From positions 1,178,001 to 1,242,000 of the forward strand of contig NZ_JBFUPW010000001.1 in assembly GCF_041360795.1 (NCBI RefSeq): a stretch of 64,000 nucleotides of DNA, read 5' to 3'. Source of the stretch: Arthrobacter_E sp041360795 (GTDB lineage: Bacteria; Actinomycetota; Actinomycetes; Actinomycetales; Micrococcaceae). The notes beneath the pieces were generated by a model. That model saw nothing but the letters and a program-made list of their open reading frames with translations, did no database searches and was not told where the DNA came from. Positions 17,532 to 25,954 of the stretch are shown piece after piece (within the stretch, counting starts at the first letter, position 1; every line of letters starts with the position of its first letter). A program made the position numbers and the translations under genes.

Positions 17532-18637
17532 CAGAGCTGAACCTCCCGGTTCTCGCGGGCGGAACGGTAAGCGGCATCGATGATCCGGGCACGGCCCAGG
17601 GCGACCGAGCCGTCGTGCCGGGCCCACTCCTCGGGGCCGGAGCGGACCGCGGAGACGAAGTCCTCCACCACTTGCTGGTGCATCCCGTTGGGGCCGATCA
17701 CCGGGGCGTAGTCGGCGCTCGCTTCGCCGGTGTCCTTGTAGACGGTCAGGTGCCCGGCTTCCGGCATCGGCTCGCCGGCCACCCGGAGCTCGGCGCCGCC
17801 GTCGGTGCCGTAGACGAGGAAGTTGATCTCGTCGTCGGGGTTGCGGTAACTGGCCCAGCCGGCCTCGATCAGCAGCGCGCCGCCGCCCTCCAGACGCAGG
17901 AACGCCGAGGAGAAGTCCTCGACTTCGAAGCGGTGTTCGGTGGAGGTCGCCTTGTAACTGCCGCTGCCGCCCAGACCGCGGTGTCCCAGTTCGGAGTGCG
18001 TGGTGGCGCTGACGGAGAGCACCTTCGGCTCGCCGAGCAGATGCAGCGAGTAGTCGAGGACGTGCACCCCGATGTCCACCAGCGGACCACCGCCGGCCAG
18101 CGCCGGGTTGGTGAACCAGCTGCCGAGGGTCGGGATGCCCTTGCGGCGGAGCCACGCCGCCTTGGCGTAGTACGGGCGGCCGATCTCGCCGGAGTCGATG
18201 ACCGTCTTCAGGGCGCCGATGTCGCCCCGGCGGCGGTGGTTGAACGCCACGTCCAGGACGCGACCGGCGCGACGTGCGGCGTCGACCATCGCCTGGCCTT
18301 CCACTGCGTCCTTGGCCAGCGGCTTCTCGCTCAACACATGGAGGCCGCGTTCCAGGGCCGCCACCGTGATGGGCGCGTGCAGGAAGGTCGGCACGGCGAC
18401 GCTGATGGCGTCGAGACCACCGGCGTCGAGCATGTCTTCCCAGCGGGCGTAGGTCGCGGGGACGTCGTACTCCGCCTGGAGCTTCGCGAGGGGTTCGGCC
18501 TCCATGGCGGCCAGGGCCACCACACGGACGCCGGGGATCCGGGAGTACGCCTCCAAGTGCTGCTGGCCGGCCCAGCCGATGCCGACGACGCCGACCCTCA
18601 GCTGCTCAGCGTCCGGCCGGGTGGGTTCCTGAGTCAC
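17531..18637 (-). CDS. Gfo/Idh/MocA family sugar dehydrogenase (ThuB-like)
   Basis: 368 residues from a GTG at 18637 that has GAAAGGA just upstream; an earlier ATG at 18703 in the same frame lacks a ribosome site. The Rossmann start RVGVVGIGWAGQQHLEAY, VPTFLHAPI, the catalytic SEKPLAKD lysine motif and GGGPLVDIGVHVLDY identify the family, which oxidises or reduces sugar hydroxyls with NAD(P). It heads an operon with thuA. The substrate is unknown; a pyranoside oxidised at C3 is the natural guess. Its upstream region carries a palindrome and half of a motif shared with the divergent arm of the cluster. Confidence 0.9.
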   Translation of the reverse strand: MTQEPTRPDAEQLRVGVVGIGWAGQQHLEAYSRIPGVRVVALAAMEAEPLAKLQAEYDVPATYARWEDMLDAGGLDAISVAVPTFLHAPITVAALERGLHVLSEKPLAKDAVEGQAMVDAARRAGRVLDVAFNHRRRGDIGALKTVIDSGEIGRPYYAKAAWLRRKGIPTLGSWFTNPALAGGGPLVDIGVHVLDYSLHLLGEPKVLSVSATTHSELGHRGLGGSGSYKATSTEHRFEVEDFSSAFLRLEGGGALLIEAGWASYRNPDDEINFLVYGTDGGAELRVAGEPMPEAGHLTVYKDTGEASADYAPVIGPNGMHQQVVEDFVSAVRSGPEEWARHDGSVALGRARIIDAAYRSARENREVQL

Positions 18638-18690
18638 AGGTGGTTCCTTTCGGGTGGTGGAGAGGGGATGGTTCTCGGAGCTTTTGAGAG

Positions 18691-18717
18691 GACTTTTGCA
18701 CAATAAAAGTCATAAGT
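18691..18717. promoter_or_regulatory. Candidate ROK-regulator operator upstream of the thuB-like gene
   Basis: GACTTTT-GCACAAT-AAAAGTC is a perfect 7-7-7 inverted repeat (18691-18711). Overlapping it, ACTTTTGC (18692-18699) and GTCATAAGT (18709-18717) are separated by 9 bases; the same two elements with the same spacing recur at 20096-20121 before the TIM-barrel operon. Confidence 0.65.
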
Positions 18718-18831
18718 AACGCACAAGAAGCCAAGAGCAGATTTTCACGCGCCGCCCGGCGCGTCAAGGGTTTTGCGTCAGCGCTTGCACATCGGAGCTT
18801 GCACATCGGCGCTTGCGCAGGCCCGTGGCGC

Positions 18832-20037
18832 TCAGGCGTGGGCGATCGCCGCCTCGATGGACTCGGGGGACAGGAGGTGTTCGATCACGAGGCGGCTCGC
18901 GCCGAGGATGCCGGCGTCGGACCCCGCGCGGGACGGCTCGATCCTCAGATGCCGTGTGGCGAGCGGCTGGGACCGCCGGTACACGGCCTCCCGCGCGCCG
19001 GCCATGAGCGGATCCCCGGCCTGCGCGAGCGTTCCGCCCACCACGATCACGGACGGGTTCAGGACGTTGACGCAGAACGCGAGGACTTCGCCGAGGTCCC
19101 GTCCCGCCTGTCGCAGGGCGTGGATGGCGGCCACTTCGCCGCGGGCCGCGAGGGCGACGACGTCGGAGCCCCGGTCGGCGTCGAGGCCCTGGAGGCGGAG
19201 TTTCGCCGCCAGCGCAGGTCCGGACGCCACCGCTTCCAGGCACCCGGTGTTGCCGCAGCGGCAGGGGACGTCCTCGCCGTCGGGCACCCGGACGTGGCCG
19301 ATGTCGCCGCTCGTGCCGTCTGCGCCGCGCTGGAGCCGGCCTCCGGCGATGATGCCCGAGCCGACGCCCGTGGCCAGCTTCACGAAGAGGAACTCCCGGT
19401 GTTCGCTCCAGTGCGTGTGCTGTTCGCCGAGGGCCATGATGTTGACATCGTTGTCCACCAGGACCGGCACTTGCCACTCCTGCGCCAGGCGCGCGGGCAC
19501 GTCGAAACCGTCCCAGCCGGGCATGATCGGCGGGTTCACGGGACGCCCGGTCTCGTGCTCCACGGGCCCGGGCAGGCCGACGCCGATTCCGGCGAGTTCC
19601 CGCTCGTCCCGTCCGAGATCTGCCAGAAGTTCCCGCCCGGTGGCGGCGATCCATGCGAGGGTGGATTCCGGGCCGTCGGCGATGTCCCGCGGCTCCGAGT
19701 GGCGCGCGAGGATGGCTCCGCCCAGATCCGCGACGGCGACCGTCGCGTGGGCGCCGCCGATGTCCGCGGCCAGCACGATCCGGCGCGAGGCGCGGAAGGC
19801 GAAGCGCGACGGCGGCCTGCCGCCCGAGGATGCCGCCTCGCCGGCGGCTTCGATCAGGCCCGCCCCGAGCAGCGCGTCCAGGCGGGCGACCACGGTGGTC
19901 CGAGCCAGCCCCGTGAGCCCCATGATCTCGGCGCGCGTGCGGGCCTTGCCGTCCCGGAGCAGCTGGAAGAGCTGGCCGGGTCCGCTCGGTGCGGTGGGGT
20001 CGACGGCGCCGGGCGCGGCGGGGGAGCTACTGGTCAT
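18832..20037 (-). CDS. ROK family transcriptional repressor
   Basis: 401 residues. The N-terminal winged helix (LFQLLRDGKARTRAEIMGLTGLARTTVV) is followed by a ROK domain: ADIGGAHATVAVADL, PGPVEHETGRPVNPP, DNDVNIMALGEQ, and the zinc motif CRCGNTGCLEAV. Such NagC/XylR-type proteins sense a sugar or sugar phosphate. It lies between the two arms of the sugar cluster and is divergent from the TIM-barrel operon. Its ATG is only 6 bases from TAAGTC on the minus strand, so its mRNA may be leaderless. Confidence 0.93.
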   Translation of the reverse strand: MTSSSPAAPGAVDPTAPSGPGQLFQLLRDGKARTRAEIMGLTGLARTTVVARLDALLGAGLIEAAGEAASSGGRPPSRFAFRASRRIVLAADIGGAHATVAVADLGGAILARHSEPRDIADGPESTLAWIAATGRELLADLGRDERELAGIGVGLPGPVEHETGRPVNPPIMPGWDGFDVPARLAQEWQVPVLVDNDVNIMALGEQHTHWSEHREFLFVKLATGVGSGIIAGGRLQRGADGTSGDIGHVRVPDGEDVPCRCGNTGCLEAVASGPALAAKLRLQGLDADRGSDVVALAARGEVAAIHALRQAGRDLGEVLAFCVNVLNPSVIVVGGTLAQAGDPLMAGAREAVYRRSQPLATRHLRIEPSRAGSDAGILGASRLVIEHLLSPESIEAAIAHA

Positions 20038-20095
20038 GCATAAGACTTAGCACAAGGAGGGCGCGTCGGGAGCGACTTTTCAGAAAACGCCAGGC

Positions 20096-20133
20096 ACTTT
20101 TGCTTGACTTCCGTCATAAGTGGCCCCTAGCGT
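20096..20133 (+). promoter_or_regulatory. Promoter and candidate ROK operator of the TIM-barrel operon
   Basis: ACTTTTGC (20096-20103), 9 bases, GTCATAAGT (20113-20121), the same bipartite element found at 18692-18717. TTGACT at 20104-20109 can serve as -35 and TAGCGT at 20128-20133 as -10 (18-base spacer), so a repressor bound here would sit between the two boxes. Confidence 0.65.
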
Positions 20134-20205
20134 GGGGCGTAGCCTGGGCCGAGGATGACCCATGTCACAGGATGTCCATCAGCAGTCAGAAGGGGTGCCC
20201 CACTC

Positions 20206-21009
20206 ATGTCCTACTCCGTGCAGCTCTACAGCGTCCGCGACGCGCTCAGCCAGGACCTTCCGGGGACGCTCCGGCGTCTCGCCGAGCTCGGGTTCACCCA
20301 GGTGGAGCCGTACGGCTTCGCCGCGCTGGCCGATCAGCTCGGACCGGCCCTGCGGGAGAACGGGCTCACGGCGCCCACCGGCCACGCCTCGCTGCTGTCC
20401 GCGGACCAGGACGAGATCTTCACGGCGGCACGTGAACTCGGCATCGGCACCGTCATCGACCCCTTCGTCGAACCGGCGCAGTGGCAGGACGCCGGGAGCG
20501 TGCGGGACATCGCCGAGCGCCTGAACGCCGCTGCCAAGAAGGGCGCCGAGTACGGCATCCGTGTCGGCTATCACAATCACTACTGGGAGATCGGGTCCAC
20601 CCTGGAGGGCGCCACGGCCCTCGAGTTCTTCGCGGGCCTCCTCGACCCCGAAGTCGTCCTTGAGGCGGACGCCTACTGGGTGGCTGCTGGCGGCCAGGAT
20701 CCCGCCGCGTTCCTCCGTCGGCTCGGTGACCGCGTGGTCGCCGTGCACCTCAAAGACGGTCCCATCACCGTGCTTCCCAGCGACGGCTTCGACCCCGAGC
20801 AGATGGCCGGGATCACCGCCTCACAGCTCCCGGCCGGTCAAGGCGAGGTGAACATCTGGGATGTCATCGACGCCGCCCCGGGTCTGGAAGTGGGCGTCGT
20901 GGAGTTCGATGACTACGCCGGAGACATCTTCGAGGGCCTCGCCGCCTCCCTGGCCTACCTCGACGCCGGCCGTCCGGAGAGCGACGCCCGCGCCGAGGCC
21001 GGCGCATGA
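20206..21009 (+). CDS. Sugar phosphate isomerase/epimerase-like TIM-barrel protein
   Basis: 267 residues from the ATG at 20206; a longer frame from 20155 lacks support. It belongs to the xylose-isomerase/AP-endonuclease-2-like family: YSVQLYSVRDALSQ, HASLLSADQDEIF, the metal-site strand GYHNHYWEI, LEADAYWVAAGGQD, VAVHLKDG and VEFDDY. Members include epimerases and the lyases/hydratases acting on 3-keto-glycosides. First gene of a four-gene operon in which each junction is an ATGA overlap or a very short gap. Confidence 0.85.
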   Translation: MSYSVQLYSVRDALSQDLPGTLRRLAELGFTQVEPYGFAALADQLGPALRENGLTAPTGHASLLSADQDEIFTAARELGIGTVIDPFVEPAQWQDAGSVRDIAERLNAAAKKGAEYGIRVGYHNHYWEIGSTLEGATALEFFAGLLDPEVVLEADAYWVAAGGQDPAAFLRRLGDRVVAVHLKDGPITVLPSDGFDPEQMAGITASQLPAGQGEVNIWDVIDAAPGLEVGVVEFDDYAGDIFEGLAASLAYLDAGRPESDARAEAGA

Positions 21010-22121
21010 GCCGCGGCCCCGTCGGCGTCGCGCTCATTGGCGCCGGGAACATCAGCAAGCAGTACCTGGACAATCTCACCGTCTTCCCGGACATCCGGGT
21101 CGTCGCCATCACGGATCTCTACCCGGAGGCGGCCAAGGCTCGCGCCGAGGAATACGGGATCGTGGAGCACGGCACGCCCGAGCTGGCGCTGGAGCACCCG
21201 GACGTCGAGATCGTCGTCAACCTCACCATCCCGGCCGTGCACGCCGACGTCGCGCTGCAGGCGATCCGCGCAGGGAAGCACGTGTGGAGCGAGAAGCCGC
21301 TCGCCCTGGACCGGGAGAGCGGCCGGGAGGTGCTGGAGGCGGCTGCCGCCGCGGGGGTGCGGGTCGGCTGCGCGCCGGACACCTTCCTAGGAGCCGGGCT
21401 CCAGACGGCGCGCCGCGTGATCGAACGCGGCGACATCGGCACGCCGCTCACCGCACAGACCGTCATGCAGTACCCCGGGCCGGACCGCTGGCACCCGAAC
21501 CCGGCGTTCCTCTTCCAGCGGGGCGCCGGGCCCCTGTTCGACATGGGTCCGTACTACGTGACGGCCCTCGTCCAGACCTTCGGCAGCGCCCGCAGGGTCG
21601 CCGCGATGGGGTCGGCGGCGCTGACGCGGCGCACGGTGGCGACCGGTCCACTGGCCGGTGAGACCTTCGACGTCGAGGTCCCGACCCACGTCAGCGCGCA
21701 GATCGAGTTCGAGGGCGGCGCCTCCTCGCACAGCGTCTTCAGCTTCCAGTCGCCTCACGTCCGGACGGGCTACGTCGAGGTCACGGGAACCGAGGCCACA
21801 CTGCTGATCCCGGACCCCAACAACTTCGACGGCGAGCTTCAGCTGATCCGCCCCGGCGAGGACGACTGGACCGGCATCCCGGCGAGCGGGGCGGCGCAAG
21901 GCCGTGGCATGGGCGTGCTGGATCTCGCCCGTTCGATCCGCGCCGGGGCGCCGCATCGGGCCACGGGCGAGCTGGCCTTCCACGTGCTGGACACGATGAT
22001 CGCCATCTCCGATTCCGTGGAACGCGGGGAATTCCTCACGGTGGACAGCTCCGCGGAGCCGTCCGCGCCGCTGCCCGAGGACTGGGATCCGCTCGCGGCC
22101 ACCTTGGAGGGGACGGCATGA
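21006..22121 (+). CDS. Gfo/Idh/MocA family oxidoreductase
   Basis: 371 residues, coupled to the TIM-barrel gene by an ATGA overlap. The N-terminal nucleotide site is GVALIGAGNISKQYL; NLTIPAVHADVA and SEKPLALDRESG give the catalytic Lys-Pro; GPLFDMGPYYV ends the substrate pocket. It is not a recent copy of the other two dehydrogenases in the cluster: motifs are shared but the sequences differ throughout. Likely oxidises or reduces a sugar hydroxyl or keto group. It ends in an ATGA overlap with the next dehydrogenase. Confidence 0.9.
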   Translation: MSRGPVGVALIGAGNISKQYLDNLTVFPDIRVVAITDLYPEAAKARAEEYGIVEHGTPELALEHPDVEIVVNLTIPAVHADVALQAIRAGKHVWSEKPLALDRESGREVLEAAAAAGVRVGCAPDTFLGAGLQTARRVIERGDIGTPLTAQTVMQYPGPDRWHPNPAFLFQRGAGPLFDMGPYYVTALVQTFGSARRVAAMGSAALTRRTVATGPLAGETFDVEVPTHVSAQIEFEGGASSHSVFSFQSPHVRTGYVEVTGTEATLLIPDPNNFDGELQLIRPGEDDWTGIPASGAAQGRGMGVLDLARSIRAGAPHRATGELAFHVLDTMIAISDSVERGEFLTVDSSAEPSAPLPEDWDPLAATLEGTA

Positions 22122-23284
22122 GCGGGGAGACCCGGCCCCTGGGCGTCGCGGCCATCGGCTACGCCTTCATGGGGAAGGCGCATTCGCAAGCGTGGCGGAA
22201 TGTGGCCTCGTTCTTCGACGTGCCCGCGTTCGAACGCAAAGTTTTGGTGGGCCGGGACGGCGCCCAGGTGGCGGAGGCCGCCGAGAGGTTCGGCTGGCAG
22301 GAGTCGGCCACGGACTGGCGCGAGGTGATCGCGCGGCCGGACATCGACGTCGTGGACATCTGCACACCCGGCTGGACCCACGCGGAGATCGCCATCGCCG
22401 CGCTGGAGGCCGGCAAGCACGTCCTGGTCGAGAAGCCACTCTCCAACACCCTCGAGGAGTCGCAGGCCATGGTCGAGGCTGCTGCGCGTGGCGCTCGTCG
22501 CGGGGTGAAGTCGATGATCGGCTTCAACTACCGCCGCGTCCCGGCCCTCGCCTACGCCCGGCGCCTGATCGGGGACGGCCGCCTGGGGGAGATCCGCCAG
22601 GTGCGGGCCTCCTACCTTCAGGACTGGCTCGCCGACGAGCAAGCGCCCATGTCCTGGCGGCTCCGTCGCGAAACGGCCGGCAGCGGCGCCCTCGGCGACA
22701 TCGCCAGCCACGCGATCGACCAGGTCCAGTTCCTCACCGGCCACGCCGTGACCGGCGTGTCCGCCCGCCTGGAGACGTTCGTGCCCCGGCGCCGCGGCCC
22801 GGACGGGTTGGAGGACGTCACGGTGGACGACGCGGCCTGGCTGACCCTGGCGCTCGACGGCGGCGCGGTCGCCTCGGTGGAAGCCTCCCGCATGGCGTTC
22901 GGCCGGAAGAACGCGCTGCGGATCGAGGTCTACGGCAGCGCGGGCGCCCTGGCGTTCGACCTGGAACGTCCCAACGAACTGCAGTTCCTGGACGGCGCCG
23001 ACCCCGTGGAGGAACAAGGCTTCCGGACGATCCTCGTCACGGAGCCGCAACACCCCTACGTCTCGGCGTGGTGGCCCCAGGGTCACGTGATCGGCTGGGA
23101 GCACACCTTCACGCACCAGGTGCGTGATTTCCTCGTCGCGATCCGGGACGGCGGCACACCGTCCCCGTCGTTCGCGGACGGGCTCCAGGTGCAGTCCGTG
23201 CTGGACGCAGCCGCCCGGTCCGCGGAGGCGCGTGGCGCCGTCGTCGATCTTCATCCCGCATCCCCAGCCACCCAGGAGGCCTGA
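22118..23284 (+). CDS. Gfo/Idh/MocA family oxidoreductase
   Basis: 388 residues. GVAAIGYAFMGKAHSQAW replaces the usual GxGxxG glycines with the GYAFMG form seen in one subgroup; VEKPLSNTLEESQ carries the catalytic lysine, GFNYRRVPALAYAR and GDIASHAIDQVQFL the substrate domain. A second dehydrogenase directly after another suggests one enzyme makes the 3-keto sugar and the other reduces or oxidises a downstream product. It is 3 bases from the next gene. Confidence 0.9.
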   Translation: MSGETRPLGVAAIGYAFMGKAHSQAWRNVASFFDVPAFERKVLVGRDGAQVAEAAERFGWQESATDWREVIARPDIDVVDICTPGWTHAEIAIAALEAGKHVLVEKPLSNTLEESQAMVEAAARGARRGVKSMIGFNYRRVPALAYARRLIGDGRLGEIRQVRASYLQDWLADEQAPMSWRLRRETAGSGALGDIASHAIDQVQFLTGHAVTGVSARLETFVPRRRGPDGLEDVTVDDAAWLTLALDGGAVASVEASRMAFGRKNALRIEVYGSAGALAFDLERPNELQFLDGADPVEEQGFRTILVTEPQHPYVSAWWPQGHVIGWEHTFTHQVRDFLVAIRDGGTPSPSFADGLQVQSVLDAAARSAEARGAVVDLHPASPATQEA

Positions 23285-23287
23285 GCC

Positions 23288-24292
23288 ATGGCACGACCTT
23301 TCACCCTCTTCACCGGCCAGTGGGCCGACCTGACCCTGGACGAGGTGGCCGGGCTGGCCGCCGGCTGGGGCTATGACGGACTGGAGATCGCCGTCTCCGG
23401 TGAGCATCTCGACGCGGCGCGCTGGGACGATGACGACTACATCGCCGAGCGGCTCGGGATCCTCAAGAAGCACGGCCTGAAGCTGTGGGCCATCTCGAAC
23501 CACCTCAAGGGCCAGGCCGTGTGCGACGACCCGATCGACTTCCGGCATCAGGCGATCGTCGGCAGCGCGGTGTGGGGCGACGGCGACCCGGAGGGCGTGC
23601 GGCAGCGCGCGGCCGAGGAGCTGAAGAACACCGCGCGGCTCGCGAAGAAGCTCGGCGTGAAGACCGTGGTCGGGTTCACGGGGTCGAAGATCTGGCAGTA
23701 CGTGGCGATGTTCCCGCCGGTCCCGGCCGAGGTCATCGACGCCGGCTACCAGGACTTCGCGGACCGCTGGAACCCCATCCTCGACGTGTTCGACGAGTGT
23801 GGCGTGCGCTTCGCCCATGAGGTCCACCCGAGCGAGATCGCCTACGACTACTGGTCCACGCAGCGGGCGCTCGAGGCGATCGGGCACCGCGAGGCGTTCG
23901 GGCTGAACTGGGACCCGTCCCACATGATGTGGCAGGGCATCGACCCGGTCTCCTTCATCACCGATTTCGCGGACCGGATCTACCACGTGGACTGCAAGGA
24001 CACCCGGATGCGGATGGGCAACGGCCGGGCGGGCATCCTGTCCTCCCACTTGGCCTGGGGCGATCCGCACCGGGGCTGGGACTTCGTCTCGGCGGGCCGC
24101 GGGGATGTGCCGTGGGAGGATTCCTTCCGCGCGCTTACGGCCATCGGCTACGACGGCCCCATCTCGGTCGAGTGGGAGGACGCCGGGATGGACCGGCTGC
24201 AGGGTGCGCCGGAGGCCCTGGCGGCCCTGAAGCGCTTCGACTTGGAGCCCAGCTCCCAGTCCTTCGACGCCGCCTTCAGCAACCAGAGCTGA
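23288..24292 (+). CDS. Sugar phosphate isomerase/epimerase-like TIM-barrel protein
   Basis: 334 residues, longer than the first TIM-barrel gene. It shows AGWGYDGLEIAVSGEHLD, WAISNHLKGQAVCDDPIDFRH, AHEVHPSEIAYDY, NWDPSHMMWQGIDP, YHVDCKDTRM and ISVEWEDAGM, the metal-binding Glu/Asp/His strands of the AP-endonuclease-2-like family. It closes the operon and is followed by a very strong hairpin. Role inferred: isomerisation, elimination or hydration of a keto-sugar intermediate. Confidence 0.86.
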   Translation: MARPFTLFTGQWADLTLDEVAGLAAGWGYDGLEIAVSGEHLDAARWDDDDYIAERLGILKKHGLKLWAISNHLKGQAVCDDPIDFRHQAIVGSAVWGDGDPEGVRQRAAEELKNTARLAKKLGVKTVVGFTGSKIWQYVAMFPPVPAEVIDAGYQDFADRWNPILDVFDECGVRFAHEVHPSEIAYDYWSTQRALEAIGHREAFGLNWDPSHMMWQGIDPVSFITDFADRIYHVDCKDTRMRMGNGRAGILSSHLAWGDPHRGWDFVSAGRGDVPWEDSFRALTAIGYDGPISVEWEDAGMDRLQGAPEALAALKRFDLEPSSQSFDAAFSNQS

Positions 24293-24320
24293 CGACGCGC
24301 ACGTCCCGTCCTCCGCGAGA

Positions 24321-24367
24321 GAACAGCTGATGCCCGGATACGGCGTGTATCCGGGCATCAGCTGTTC
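24321..24367. terminator. Long perfect hairpin terminator
   Basis: 20-base perfect stem (24321-24340 with 24348-24367) around a 7-base loop, between the convergent TIM-barrel and APC permease genes. Confidence 0.85.
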
Positions 24368-24400
24368 CCTCGCGCGGGTACGTGTCGCGCAGGTGCGTGG

Positions 24401-25903
24401 TCAGGCGGTGGGTGAGGGGAGCGGCTCGGGTTCCTCCGCGTCGTCGAGACCGGCCTTGTCCATGTCCTCGGCCAGCGCCGCGTACACCTGAGGCCGCTTG
24501 CGCCGGAGGTACGGTCCGAGGATCAGCCCGCCGACGACGGCCGCCACCAGCAGGAGCGGCAGGAGCCGCACGGCCAGGGCGTCTGAGCCGGCCACGATGT
24601 CGAAGTTGATGATCGCCAGGACCACGATCGTCCCCAGGCCCAGCATGGCGATGAGCGGCGCCACGAAGGTCCGGCCGATCCGCGGGTCCCGCTGCCGCCG
24701 GAAGTGGACGATGATCGCGAGGGCCGCGAGCACCTGGAGCACCATGATGCACAGCGTGCCGAAGCCGATCATGCTCGGCACGAGCGAGGTGATCGGGTCG
24801 AGGCCGGCCAGGGCGAACGCCCCTGCCACGACGACGGCGAACACTGCCTGCACGACGCACGCCACCACCGGGGACCCTCCCGCGTTGGTGCGGGCCAGGG
24901 CGTAGGGGAACACCCGGGCGCGGCCCAGGGCGTAGAGATAGCGGGCCGCCGAGTTGTGGAAGGCCAGCATCGCCGCGAAGAGGCTCACGAGCAGGAGGAC
25001 CATCATGATCTTCACGAGCGGATCCCCGAGGTACTGGCCGGCCAGGCTGAAGAGCAGATCGCCGGATTCGAGGTGTTCCTGTGAGGCGCTCTGTGCCTGC
25101 GCGACGCCCGTGGCGCTCACCACGGCCCAGCTGGTCAGCGCGAAGACCACGCCGATGATGCTCACGGCGATGTAGGTGGCACGGGGCACCGTGCGGGAGG
25201 GGTTCTTGGCCTCCTCACCGAAGAGGCTGGTTGCTTCGAAGCCGAGGAACGCCGTCGCCGCGAGCAGGAGCCCGATAGGCAGCGATCCGGAGAAGATCGC
25301 GTCCGGGGAGAAGGCCTCCACGCTGAAGCCGGTGCGGACCAGGACCGAGATGTCGAACACCACGAGCACCAGGGTCTCCAGCACCAGGGCGATGCCGAGC
25401 ACCGCGGAGCTGATGTCGATGCCGCGGCGGGCCAGCAGGAAGGACGCCACGATGGACAGCAGACCCCACACGTACCAGTGCACGTCGAGGCCGGTCAGTT
25501 GGGCGATGATCGTCTGCATGAAGAAGCCGCTGGTCCCAATGGTGCCGACCACGAAGAAGTTGTAGCCCAGCGTCGCGATGAGTCCCGCCACGAGACCGCC
25601 GGTCCGGCCGAGGCCCTTGAGGACGAACGCGTAGAAGCCTCCGGCGTTGACCAGCACGCGGGACATCTGGGCGTAGCCGACCGCGAAGATCAGGAAGAGG
25701 GCGGCGATCACGAGGAACGCGAAGGGCGTGCCTCCGCCGTTGCCGAGGGCGATCGCGAGTGAGGCAACCACCACCGTGCCGGTGAGCGGAGCGACGGCGG
25801 CGAGCACCAGGAACACGACGCCGGGGGTGCCGAGCGTGCCGCGTTTGAGGCCGGAGGCCGAGCCGGTTGACGCCGGGCTCGCTGAAGCTGGGAGTTTTTC
25901 CAC
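24401..25903 (-). CDS. APC superfamily amino acid/amine permease
   Basis: 500 residues from a GTG with AAGGAG 7 bases upstream. About 12 membrane helices. The family start GTPGVVFLVLAAVAPLTGTV, NAGGFYAFVLKGLG and GFEATSLFGEEAKNPSRTVPRATY are characteristic of the amino acid-polyamine-organocation superfamily. It is the first gene upstream of an amine-degradation region, so amine or amino acid uptake fits. It is 51 bases downstream of an SDR gene on the same strand and probably shares its transcript. Confidence 0.88.
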   Translation of the reverse strand: MEKLPASASPASTGSASGLKRGTLGTPGVVFLVLAAVAPLTGTVVVASLAIALGNGGGTPFAFLVIAALFLIFAVGYAQMSRVLVNAGGFYAFVLKGLGRTGGLVAGLIATLGYNFFVVGTIGTSGFFMQTIIAQLTGLDVHWYVWGLLSIVASFLLARRGIDISSAVLGIALVLETLVLVVFDISVLVRTGFSVEAFSPDAIFSGSLPIGLLLAATAFLGFEATSLFGEEAKNPSRTVPRATYIAVSIIGVVFALTSWAVVSATGVAQAQSASQEHLESGDLLFSLAGQYLGDPLVKIMMVLLLVSLFAAMLAFHNSAARYLYALGRARVFPYALARTNAGGSPVVACVVQAVFAVVVAGAFALAGLDPITSLVPSMIGFGTLCIMVLQVLAALAIIVHFRRQRDPRIGRTFVAPLIAMLGLGTIVVLAIINFDIVAGSDALAVRLLPLLLVAAVVGGLILGPYLRRKRPQVYAALAEDMDKAGLDDAEEPEPLPSPTA

Positions 25904-25954
25904 GCTGTATCTCCTTGACGGTGAAGCGAATGCGAGGGGATGGGGGGCGGCTGG

